A DNA stretch of 64,000 bases, taken from NCBI RefSeq assembly GCF_024166365.1, contig NC_064822.1, forward strand, positions 104,404,823 through 104,468,822. The letters are read 5' to 3'. Below are positions 46,701-59,300 of the stretch, piece after piece. The translations under genes were made by a program, and so were the position numbers. The notes under the pieces are model-generated. The model ran no database searches. It was not told where the DNA came from and saw nothing but the letters and a program-made list of their open reading frames with translations. Position 1 is the first letter of the stretch, and the number at the start of each line of letters is the position of its first letter. The DNA is from Elephas maximus indicus (Eukaryota > Chordata > Mammalia > Proboscidea > Elephantidae).

Positions 46701-49700
46701 GAAAGGCTGAGGCATTCCTGGGTGGCGAGAGCAGTTAAGTGCTCAGCTGCTAACCAAAAGATTGGTGGTTTGAGTCTATCCAGAGGTAAATCAGAAGGCC
46801 TGGTGATCTGCTTCCAAAAGATCAGCCATTTGGAAACTCTATGGGGCACAGTTCTACTCTAACACACGTGGTGTCACCATGAGTTAGAACTGATGCCAAG
46901 GCAACTGGCTTGGGTTTTTTTTTTTTTTTTTTAAGAGAGACTTAAATACTTTCTCTGGGGATCTTTGAGACCCCTGTCTGCCTGAGGTAGGTGGAGGGGA
47001 TACCCACACAGAGGTTTTAGGGTGCTTAAAACATCATAAAAGTGACTCTGGAAGAAATTTGCCCAATTCCATACTCCCATTTCAAAGGCCCAATGCTCAC
47101 CCTGGGGGGAGGCGTCACTGAAGACCAGGTCCTCCAGGCCCTGTTCCGTGACTTTGATTATGAACTCCGGCCGTCCATTGTTCTCACCGATGGAGCAGCG
47201 GTAGCAGCAGCGGCGGTTGTTGGTCCGGAGGCTCCAGTAGATGCGCGTGGCCTCGTAGCCCACGGGATAGAGGGCAGTGGCACTATGGAAGTCAGCCATC
47301 TGGTGAGGGAGCAGCTGTCCGATGGCATGGAACACAAGGCCCCCCACACGGAACATGTGCAGCCGCTCTCCCCGCTGGATGATGCTGGCGATTTGCTTCA
47401 CCTCGTCCCGCTCAATGTAGACCCGCCGGAAGACAGCAAAAGAACTCAGCTCCTGCTCGCAGGGCCCCTTGATCTTATGCATTGGGCATAGCATGGTCTT
47501 GTCCTTGAAGAACATGCACTTGGCGCGGATGGCACAGGCAAAATGGTAGACGTTGGGGCAACGCATGCGATTGCAGCTGCTGGTGGCACCGGTGCGCTGG
47601 CACAGGGAGCACTTAGTTAGCAGTCCCCGGTGCAAAGCAACCTCCACATTCATCAGCGCCCCACCCTGGGTCTCATACACCTCTGTGGACCACAGGGCAC
47701 AGTTGAGGTGTACCCACAGGTCCAGGTCCAGGTTCAGCAGGCGGGCAGGCCCATCAGTGGCCCCATCACCCTCCTCATGGCAAAAGCAGCAGCGCCGCAT
47801 GTCTCGAGGCACCTTGTCAGGTCGCAGGGCTGTGCCAAGCTGCTCCATAAACTCTGCCACTTCCCGCTCATCCTCCTGCCGTCCGCTGCTCTTCTGCATA
47901 GTCAGTAGCAGTCGCAGCCGCTTCCAGCGCACCCCCTTCCACTTTTTGAGGCGAGGAGGGCGGGAATCCTCCCCTTCTTCAGGCGGCCGGGCTCGGGACT
48001 TGGGCCGGGCTGATTCAGGGGACGAGGCCAGAGGCAGAGGTGAAGGGACTGATGGATCAGCTGTGGGTTCGGCTGGGAGTTCAACCAGGCGTTCAGCAGG
48101 GGGGCTGGCAGGAGAGGGTGCCAAGGGGGAGGGAGGTGGGGAGGGTTCTTCAGGAGGCGGGGCCGAGAGCTGTCGCACATCCAGATTGGAGACGTTGTAG
48201 GTGTAGCTGTGCTGGGTGGGTGGCTCTGGGGCTGAGCTCTCCTATGGGAGGGTGCCTGTGTTGTTAGTGCCAGCGCCTCACCTAGTGAGCCCCTCCCCTA
48301 GGTGAAGAGGACACTGGCCTTCTCCATTCCTTCCAGCCCAGATTCTACTTTCCCTAAAGCCCCTGCCTTCTCTGCCCAAGTCAGCACCTTCTTCCTAACA
48401 TCCACCCCCTTGCCTGCCCTAGACCCACCTGTTTCAGGAGGCTCAAGATGTCTAGCTGGCTCTTGAGGGTATAGCCAGGCAACACTGCATCAAACTGTTT
48501 CAGCCAATCAGGGCCAGCTTCTGGGCTCTTGATTCCCAGACCCTTTTCCTTCCCACCTGCAGGAAGGAAGGGATCAAAGCCTCCGACCAGAACTATTACC
48601 CTCAAGTCCCAAGGGACCTTCCTGCCACACTCACCAAGGCCCTCAGCTTCCCCCTTCTTGGGCTCAGTGCCTGCCCGGGCAGGGCTCTCTGCGAAGAGCA
48701 CTTCGTAGGAGTTGGGGATCTTCATGCTCAGCAGCTCTGCCACTGCCACCATCACACCATTCAGGTTCTAGAAGGGCAGGGATGGGGATGGAGGGATGTG
48801 TTAGCAGAGTACCTAGCACGAGCATAACCCCCAGCTTGGTGGGGACAAGGACACACAGAACACAACTTCCCAAGTGGTTGGTCATACTGTCCCTGCGCCG
48901 CTCCCAGCCCGTCTCATGTACTCCTGTTATAGCAGCATTTCTCAAACTGCTGTGGGCACCAACTAGAGCTCTGCAGAAAGGGATCTATGTCAAATCAGTT
49001 TAGGAAATGCTGGTCACTATATCCACGACCTGGGGATTCACAACACACATTAGCAAACTAAAGGACCTGAGAAGCCCTGCAGTAAGAAGCCTGTTTTGTT
49101 TTTTTTTAACTGGGTTTTCCATTTTCTCTGACCACAAAACCCTGTTAACATGTCAAAAACAGCAGAAAGAGTTCCATCAAATGTGACAGGGGAAGTGCTG
49201 TCTTGTAGCATTTGTCACAGTATACTTACTCTCTAATCATCTGCTGACCTGTTTGTCTTTACCACTGGACTATAAGCTCCTTGAAGGCAGGGACCATGCT
49301 TCATTTAACCTAGTACCCATAGCCTCTAGCACAGGCTTTCACATGTAGCAGGTACTCAGTAGGAGTTTTTGGATGAACATACATTTGTTTTTTATCTAGA
49401 CAAGCTCCAGGGACTGCCCTCTGACCAGGGCTCCCTTAGCCTCAGAGGACACACCTTGGCTGCAGCAGCAGAGACCGTGAGCATGACTGACACCTCACTT
49501 CCTTTGCCCTTTTCCCAAGTTGTGGCAGGCAGCTTTCCAGGGACCTCCAGGTCCAAGGCCCCGTAAGGTTTGGTATCTGGGAAGACTAAATAAGAACGAG
49601 AGACCTGTGTGAGGTCCAGCCACCTCACTCTCCCAGCCCTGCCTGGCCTGGCCCATGCCCAAAGCAGCACCTACCTGGGATGCTGGCCCGAGGAATGATG

Positions 49701-52700
49701 GGGATGACTGGGGACAGGGCCCGGTCATCCTGCTCCCACCGGCATGAGCCTAGCTGAGGGAAACGAGGCGCCTCCTCCCCTAGGATGCTCTCGGGGGATG
49801 AAGCTGGCACAATGCTGTCAGGAGAATCGCTGTCTTCATCACTCTCCATCCTATGGGCCAAAATTTGTCATTTGTCTCTACAGCTCTCTGGAGTCCCCCT
49901 CCCGATTCTAGAGATCAGTAGATGTCATAGCCTCATTTGAAATCTGCCACTAGTCAGAAAAAAACTGAGGCAACCCACCCTCCACCCCATATTCCTCATC
50001 CCCATTTCTGGCCCCACCCCCACCTGACATCCTCAGTCTGGTTGTGAGGGGGTGTAGGCAAGGCGGCGAGAAGGTCTAGACTCTTCACCTCTGAAGCACC
50101 TGAGGGGTGGAGAAGGAGAGGAAAAGTCTGGGTGAGGGTGGTCAGTGCCAAAGGTGCTTTCTCCCCCACACTTCAGGCCTAACTAGCGTGAGACCTTAGG
50201 TTAGCTATCATCATCACTCTCTACCCATCTACCCCCTCCCAGTATGGGACAGACAAGTTGTATTTACTGAGCTTTCTCTATGTGCCAGGCCCTGGGCTTT
50301 AGATAACACTTTATTAATCTTTTAACAACTCCATTAAGTATTATAATACCCATTCCATAGTGAGAAAATGAAAGCTCAAGCAAGTCAATCAAGTTTTCTG
50401 ACTGTAGGAGCACAGCTAAATAAATGTAGGAGCCAGAATTCAAAACCAGATCTGACTTGGCTCTATACCTTCTAAAGCTGGACTGTTCCTTAGACACAAA
50501 GCTTCGTTAACACCCTCCCTGCCATCCCCACTCCCTACTCCATTGTTGCCTTTGCTCTAGACTCCAAAGCCTATCCTTGCCCATTACAAATCGGTCCTGA
50601 AGAGGCCCTTCCTATCTTAAATATCCTGCCTTGTAAGCTCAAAAGGCAACATGTAACATACTCATTTCTTAAACTGTATGTCAGGGCAGACTAACTAGTT
50701 TGGATCTCAGCCAACAAATCCTGCTGAGGCAGGAAGGGTCCGCTCTGCTCTTGACTTACTCCTCAATGCCCCTTCAGTCTCTTGGGCAGAGGCGGCATCC
50801 TTGGGGTGCTCCCCCAGCTCTTCAGATGGGGTGACGCCATTCACCATCTTCTGCTGCACCGATGGGGGTGGGGTGGGGGGCAGCGACGAGGGTGGTGTCG
50901 GCGGGTTACTCAGGTTATTCTGGGGGTGGGGGTGGGGTGTTGTGTGCAAGATGGCATAGGGAGACTGATAATCTCCTGGCCCCACACATTGGCAATTTCC
51001 TCGAGTCTACCACTCCCATCCCACCTCCCTAAGAACCCAAAGGTATTGGGATTTTTCTGACCTTTGTAAGCAGCTGGGAATAGTAGTCAGGGCCAGTGGG
51101 CAGTGCCCCACTTCCAAAGGCCCCCCTCAGCTGGCTCTGCCCACTGATTGAGCAGCCACTGCCAAAGGGGGCAAAGAGGCTAAAATTGGTGGTGATGGTA
51201 GGCTCCGTTAGGGGCAGCAGGGACAGCTCCTAGGAGGGGTAAGATGACAAGATTGGAAACCTCCAGCATTTTCATCTCTGCTACTGCACAGCTAGGGGCC
51301 AGGGTGCCCCCTATCCTGGGATGGGACCAGGGGACTGGCTCCTGGGGGTCACCTGTTTCAGCTGTTTCAGCAAGGCCTCGCTGGCCCTGACCCCGTCCTC
51401 CTTCCGCAGCTTCTTTCGGGAGCTCACCAACCTGTCGCTTGCCTTCTGTACCCGCTTGGGCTTCGGGGTCAATGGCTTCCTTGCTGCTGCATCCTAAGCC
51501 AGATAACCACAGTGAAGGGTACTACCTGCATCTTCAGACCCTGACCTCTTCTGTTTGACCCAGACCTGCTCTCCTTCCCCCAGGATCCAGATCCCACTCC
51601 ACTGCTCTTCGCTGGCTATAGCACTTACCTCCTTGTTGCTGGGAGTACCCTGTAGTTTCTGCTCCAGCCCAGCCAGCTTGCTGTCAATGTGCCCGTTGAT
51701 CTCAGATCGCAGCCCCTCGGGCCCCCGCCCAGTGCTGAGCTGTACATTCTTTGCCCGTAGAAGCTTCTGCAAGAGCAGATGTCCAGCCTCTGAGCGGGGG
51801 CCTGCCAGCAGGAGGTGGTTGCTGGTACCTGGTGCCCCTAGTGGCTCCCCATTGGCCTCCCTCTTCACCGCCTGGGCCCCCAAGGCGCATGGCTCTTCCC
51901 GAGGCTCCTGCTTGATGCTGAGATGGGGTGGCTCAGGCACCACCTGCCCATTCACCTGCTCCAGATGCCCAGGTACCAGGCTGCTCTGATCTGGCTTCTG
52001 GGCTTCTGCGAGGTTGTCTGGGGGGTCCCAAGGTCCCAGCCCCTTGCCGAAGAAGGTGTCCACAAGCTGGGCAGCAGCAGGGGAGACCCTCCCAGAAGGC
52101 AGCTCCAAGGGTGGCCCCTGGGGCTTTGGAGTCCCTGGCTGGGTGGGAGTGAGCTGGACCTCAGAGGGGACCTGGGAGCTGGGGGAAGGTAATTGCGGGG
52201 AAGGTCTCTTTGGTTCTTGGGGGCTGGATGGTGGAGGTGTGGGATGGACAGGGCCAAGGACTGATCCTGTCGATAAGGCTCCTTGTGGGGCGGAGAGCCG
52301 GGGTGGGCCCTGAGATCGAGGCCCTGCCCCTAGCTCCTGGAGGGGGCCTGTTTGGGATCCAGGGAAGTTCCCAAGTTGGGGCTGGCGGCCTAGGAGGCCC
52401 TGGAGGGGTGAAGGCTGGGTCCCAGGCTCCTGGAAGGGAGGGGTCTGGCGTACTGCCTGACTCTGCTGCAGCTGCCGCTGCATGAGAAGCGCCTGTAGCT
52501 GCTGCTGCTGCTGAGGACTCAAGTGGCGCAGCTGTGGGGTTTTGGCCAAGACGCCTTGGAGCTGTGCTCGAAGCTGACCCACTGTAGGCATGACTCCAGG
52601 CCCAGGCAGGCCCTGCCCAGACTGGGGGACAGGTCCTGGTTTGGGAGGCTGTGGCCCTACATTACTTTGCATGGGCCGCTCCAGCCCAAGAGGATGTTGG

Positions 52701-53181
52701 GGACCCAGAAGGTTCTGGGTCATGGGTCCAGGCTGCTCCCCTAAGGAAACAGAGGATTGTGACAGTAGGTGGGGCATAGATGAGGCCTCAGAAGATGGTC
52801 CACTGCCTAGCTGCCCATGGCTTCCCCCACCTGCTGTGTGGAGCAAGTTCACTTGCTGCTGCTGTTGTCCTGGGAGCCTCAGAGATGGCTGCAGCTGCAG
52901 GGAGTTGGGCTGAGGTTGGGCCTGGGGTTGGACAAGCAGGAGTTGTGAGTCCCCAGAAACTGAAGGCTTTACCTCCCCTGGTTCAGCAGCCATCGATTCG
53001 GGTGTAGTCCCTATTGCTAGTGGGCCTCCCTGATGTGTTGTGGGTCCCTCAGTGACCTCTGGAGGGAGAGCTGTCTCTACAATGCCTTGTTCCTTGCCCG
53101 TCAGGAGGAGGGTTGGGCCCAGGGCTCCGGGACTAGAAAAGTGTTGAAGAGGCTTGGCTGGCATGCCAGGGCCAAGTGTCA

Positions 53182-53270
<89 letters not shown>

Positions 53271-53333
53271 TGAGGAGACATTAAAGTTCGACTCGGGTTC
53301 AAGAGGCCCATCTGCTGCTGCTGCTGTTGAAAT

Positions 53334-53365
<32 letters not shown>

Positions 53366-56300
53366 AAGCTGCTGCTGCTGCTGTTGAAGCTGCTGCTGCT
53401 GTTGCTGCTGTTGAAGCTGCTGCTGCTGCTGTTGAAGCTGCTGCTGCTGTTGCTGCTGTTGAAGCTGCTGCTGCTGTAGTTGCTGCTGCTGCTGTTGTAG
53501 CTGCTGCTGCTGTTGCTGTTGCTGCTGTAGCTGCTGTTGTTGTAGTTGCTGTTGCTGCTGCTGTTGTAGCTGCTGTTGCTGTTGAAGCTGCTGCTGCTGC
53601 TGTTGTAGCTGCTGTTGTTGAAACTGGTGCTGCTGAAGCTGCTGCTGTTGTAAGGAGCCCATGGGCTGCACATTCAGTTTGGGCTGCCCGCTGTGTGGCA
53701 TCAGACCCTGCTGAAGATGGGAGAGCCCTGCCATGGATCCCTGCTGCTGTTGCTGCTGCTGTTGGGATGTGACCAGCCGGTGTCCCATAAGGCCCTGACC
53801 CTGCTGTGCCAGCTGGGGGGAGCTCAGCACTCGAGGCTGGGTCAGAAGTACCTGCCTGTGAGGGCCCTGGGGGCCCAAAGCTCCAGAGTGCTGCTGCTGC
53901 TGCTGCTGGTGTTGCTGCTGCAACACTGCCACCTGGGCAGGGCCCAGCATGCCCTGGGGCCCCTGGGATGGTTGGGGGGACAGCTGTTGGACCAGAAGGC
54001 CCTGATGGCTGTTGGGAGGCAGAAGTCCTGGGGGCTTAGGACCCAGGGCCTGGTTTGCCTGCACCCCTGGGCCCTGTTGCTGTTGTTGCTGGATTGCCAC
54101 CTGTCCTAGAAGGTGTTGCTGCTGCTGCTGCTGCTGCTGTTGCTGCTGCAGTTTCTGAGCAAGCTGCATGCGTTGCTGCTGCAGTTGCAGCTGCCTTTCC
54201 TGTAAGAGCCTTGAATCAGGTCCCAGGCCCCGAAGAGCAAGGCTGCCAGGGAAGAAGCCGCCAGAGGGACCAGTCAGGGCCCCAGCTCCCCCAGAATGTT
54301 GCTGTTGCTGCTGTTGGGCCAGGGCTGTGTTGAGGAAAGGGCCACCTGGTTGTCCAGGTAGTGCCATGCCCCCAGGGGGTAGGCGAAGACCTCCAGCTTG
54401 CCCACCCAGAGGTCCCTGAGGTGGCTGCAGCCCATGGCCTGGGAGGAGCTGACCAGGGAGCTTGGTGAGTAGTCGGGGACTCTGAGAAGGGCTGAGTGCC
54501 AGCACAGCTGAGTGCTGTTGCTGCTGTTGTTGCTGCTGCTGTTGTTGCTGTTTATTCCGATATTCTGCCATGAGATTAGTGTGTTCCTTCTGTTGTTTTC
54601 GGACCTAGCATGGGAGAGCCAGAAAGGTCAGCCTGGAGCCTGCTCACCCATGCCATCCCTCTTCCCAGGCTTCTAGGCGCTAGGGTGAAGTCTGCTTTCC
54701 CCACCTGATCCAGTTGTTTCTGGATCTTGCTCTGCTGCTCCGTGACCAGCTTGAGCTTCTCAGCATCGGCCTCTGGGAACTCACGGCCAGCCTTTTTGGC
54801 AGTGCGCTGCTTGGCACACAGAGCCTTCCGGGACTTACGGTGCACACCAATCTGCTCCTCTAACACCTTCAGCTGCATCTGTAGGAGCTGTTGGGTGTGG
54901 AACAGCCACTCTTCATATTGCCGCTGGTCGGCCTCATCTGGGAGAAGAAGCCGAGTGTCAGTACCTATGAAATGGTGATCCCAATTCCTCTTCTTCCACA
55001 TACCCCAAGCCACTTCCTTGGCCATACTCACTGATTACCCCCTGAGCAAAAGTGGGTGGGTTGGGGCGAGGCTGGGAGGGGTCGTTGGCACTCCGCTCCT
55101 GCAATGACAGAGAAGGCTAAAGGGTTACTGTTCTATGCCAGACCCTAAGAAGGGTGGCCCCACGGCATACAAGTTCCTACTCCCACCTTACCACTTACCT
55201 GGCCACTCCCAGCTGCCACATGGTTCTGCAGGTCATTGCCAGGCCCCCCTGAGAGCCGCTGGGCTAGCAGTGACACTTGCTGCCTGGAGTCCACCAAAAC
55301 AAAGAGGATAAATGTTGGCAGATGGGGAAAGCAGAAAGGCAGGGAGGAAGTGGGAGGAGGTGGAATAAGTAGGGTCAGGGATGGTGAGCCAGGCAGGCGA
55401 GGGGTGTAAAAGGAAAAGAAATGAGCCATGTCCCTCCGCCCCCAAGTCTTACCTGTTCATACCAGGTGCCACCCCAATGCTGCCCTGAGCCATCACTTTC
55501 TTGATGCCTTTCAAAGCCACCATCTTGGCCTTTGCAATGGGATCAATAATATCTTCTGCAGCAAATTTGTCTAGGTCTGGAGAGGGAAGAGCCAAGTGAG
55601 CTACGTTTTGGGCTCCATGCTCTACTCCAGGAGTCCTGGTGGTGCAGTGGATAGTGTTTGGCTGCTAACCTGGTCGGCAGTTCAGATCCACCAGCTGCTC
55701 CTTGGAAACCCCATGAGGCAGTTCTACTCTGTCTTATAGGGTCGCTATGAGACGGCGGTGGGTTTGGTTTGGTTTTAGTTTGCTCTACTCCATGTCTGCT
55801 GTTCCTTCCAAGAACAATGGCACAGCATGGTGGTAAGACCACTGGACTACGAGCCAGGCCACCTGGGTGACTCAGCTCTGTTATTCACAGGACATGTGGC
55901 TCTGTTTCTACTTGCACAGTGCTAAGAAGAGGTACTCCGTAAATATTTATTGACACAATATATCGATATCATTTCAGCTATGAGCCTCAGTTTACTTCTT
56001 TATTTGAGTAAGACCATGAGCCCCTTCTTTATTTGAGTGATACCATGAGCCCTACCCTGCCTGCCTCATGGAGCTGTTGTGAGAGCCAAATGTGATGAGA
56101 ATATGAGTGCATTTCATGACCTGGAAAGCACTCATCTGAAGTAGTGTTCTTAAAGCAACTAGTGCAACCCAAGAACCCAAGACAGGCCTTGGGCCAAAGC
56201 CGTAAATGCCAGAACAGTTTTAGGCACGACATGTATCGCTTGTCGCTCATTCTCATTTCTATCCAGGATGCAGGGTAGAAAAATAGAAAAAAGGAACCAC

Positions 56301-59300
56301 CACCAACTTAAATCTTCCTACAATCCTGTACTTTGTGTATTTCTCCATTGCTCAGAAAACTTACCGAACTGTCCACTTTCTACAGGATTAATCTCACCCC
56401 CTCTCCTGGCATTTGAAGCATCTGATACAGTCACCAGAGTGCTAAGGTTCAAACTCTAGCTCTGCTAGGTGCTAGCTGTCTAACCTTGGGTAAGTTGCTT
56501 AACCTCCAGGCCTTGGTTTCCTCTTCTTCAAAACAAAGGTAATAGTACCTACTTAATGAGTCCCTGGGTAGTTAACATGGTTGGCTGCTAACTGAAAGGC
56601 TGGCAGTTCAAGTCCACCCAGAGGTGCCTCGGAAGAAAGGCCTGGTGATCTACTTCCAAAAAATCATTCATTGAAAACCCTATGGAGCACAGTTCTACTC
56701 TGACACACATGGAGTCATCATGAGTCAGGATCTACATGACAGGAACTAGTTGGTAATGAGTTCGCTGCGGCGATTAAATTAGACAACAAATATATAAACC
56801 CTTAGCGCGTTACTTGGCAAAAAGTAATTACTCAATAAATGTTATAGTATTATAATTTGAAATCTTCCTCAATCTGATCTCCCTTCTTACCTCTCCAGAA
56901 TCAGTGTCTACTCATATCCCTCTACATAAAGTCTACTCTAGCCTAACCACTTCACTCACTGTTTTCCAAACACCCCACAGGTCTTCCTGCCACTACAGCC
57001 TCACTCAAGTCTTGTCACCTATCTGGACTGCTTCTTCTTACACCACTTCTCTCCAACTTTTAAACTTTCAGCCTCATCACAACTACAAAGCCTTTGCTAA
57101 TCAGATTTCATTCATGCAATCATTCACGTATCTTCTGAGTGCCTATTATACGTCATGAACGATTCCCTCCCTTTTTAGAAGCTACTGTGCGTCTGCCTGT
57201 ACCGCTAGCATGGCATTTAGACAAAGTTCTTGGTGGTATTCCATTTCCCTGAACTAGAGATTGTTTCAGATCTCTAGCCCCAGGGCCCATTTGGTGGTAA
57301 CAACCATCAGCCCTGAGTAACTCAGCCATGCCCCCAACTGAGGATACCTGTATCCGGAAAGAAGCTGTTAGCGAGCTGCTGCTGCATCGCCAGCTGCTGG
57401 GGCTTCATGCACATGGAAGGTGGCATAGTACCCATGGGCTTCTGTGTCAGCACTGGCTGTGGGCTCTGCTGAGGTACCAATCCTGCTTGCCCTCCATGCT
57501 GTCCACCTAGCATATGCCCTTGGTTGGACACCATGGCCATGGATGGGGCCAGGCGCTGTTGGAGGGCATGAGCTGGTGGCTGGGTGGGCATCAGTGGTTG
57601 GGCCAAGCCTGGCTGTCGGGCACCTCCAAGACCCAGGGCAAGCTGCTGCTGGGGCCCAGCCAAACTGGAAGAGCCCTCATGTGGCAAAGGCATGGCCTGG
57701 GCAGAGCCTGGTGTAGACAGCAGGGAATGCTGCTGCTGTTGCTGCTGGGCAGGCTGCAGCTGTGCCGAAAGCTGCTGCTTCTTCTGCAGCTCCTTCTTCT
57801 CATGCTCCAAAAGATCTTCAATGAGTAGGGGCAACTCACTGGCCACGAGTGAGCTCTCCATCTTGTCTAGTTCATCCCCAGATGCTGCATGTCCACCAGG
57901 CAAGGCCAGGGTCCCACTATCTAGCTCAAACTTTTCCAGCAAGGAAGACCCTCCTGAGCCACTCAGTGGGCTGGGGGCCAACAGGTGAGCTGGTGGTCCT
58001 CCTGTGGCCCCAAAGGGGCCCTTTTCACCTGTGTGCCCACTGCTGGAAAAGGGTCCTGTGACAATACGCGTGTCCCGGCTGCCAATCACGCTCTGTCCTG
58101 GCTTCGGCCCCAGGCCCAAAGAATTGGTGGCAGGTGCTGACTCCACCTTGGGGGTGGTAATGGTGAACTGGCAAGGGGAAGGGTGGGGCCCACCCTCCTC
58201 CACCTTGGTTTTCACTTCAGGGAGTACCGGTGCCAGGCGAGGCTCAGAGGCATCAGGATCAGGGGCAGGGGCAGGGGCAGGGGCAGGACGCTCCTCAGGG
58301 CCCAAAGGTCCTGGCTCCACCCCCTGCAGCAGGGCCTCTCGCTCAGCTTTCTCATTGGCTGATTCCACCAGCCTCAGATGCTCATTGAAAATGTCCTTCT
58401 TGTCCCCAGTGTCCAGTTCAGGGTCAGTATAAGCCAGAAGGTCAAACTCATCTCCATTGAGCAGGTCATCTAGGTGGGGGTCATTAGTCTCCAAGTTTTC
58501 CAGAGTGCTCAGCTCATCATCACCCTTGGCCACATCCACACCCAAGCCCAGGTGAGCAAGCTCCTCGTCATCCTCTAGGGCCTTGTGGGCATCAAAGTCA
58601 TCGTCCAGCTCAGAATCCTCACAGGGCAGCTTCCCAGCTTCCAGAGCCAGAGGAGGGGGGCGGCCAAGTTCGGTGCTCGAAGGGGGTCGGCTGACCAGCT
58701 CCAAGCCAGTGGACAGGTTGGGACCCTTGGTGTGGGGTGTTGGATGGAGGCTGTTGTTCAACTCAGTAGCTGGTGGGGCTGAGGGTTTCTGTGGAGGAAG
58801 CCCTGATACCGCCAGGCCCCGAAGTCCTTCAGGGGCTAGTCGGTGGGGATCTTCACTTACAGCATAGAAACGGGGTCTCTGAGGGGGCCCCTGAACAGGG
58901 AATGGAGGCCCCCCAGGTCCTAGTCCTTTCTGCACATTGTGCCGCAACTCAATGAACTGGGCAGGACCAGGTGGACCAGGCACTGGCTCACCAGGACCAG
59001 GTAAACGGGTGGGAATTCCTGTCAAGGGGGAACCTAGGGCTTGGCGGCCAAGTTCAGGCCCAGGAGTTGACGGAAAGCGAGTAGACATTGCAAGTCGCAT
59101 GGAGGTTGCTGCTGTTGCCTGCTGCTGCTGCTGTTGTTGCTGCCACAGTTGCTGTTGTTGTTGTAAGGGCAGGGGCCCAGGATAGGGTGCTCGTTGATAG
59201 AAGGCTTGGGAGCCTCCTACCAGTTGTCTGGAAAATTATACTGTAGTCAGTAAAATGACATCAAGAAAAAGAAGAGCTAGAACATGGGTTTAGGGCAGTG

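Noticed and set aside
47553-48200. 215-codon plus-strand frame over KMT2D exon 48
   Set aside because: Antisense shadow of a GC-rich coding exon.
53176-53772. Plus-strand frame rich in Ala (and another rich in Leu) opposite KMT2D exon 39
   Set aside because: Direct antisense of the CAG/CAA runs (CTG/TTG read as Ala, Val, Leu). No evidence of a real antisense gene.
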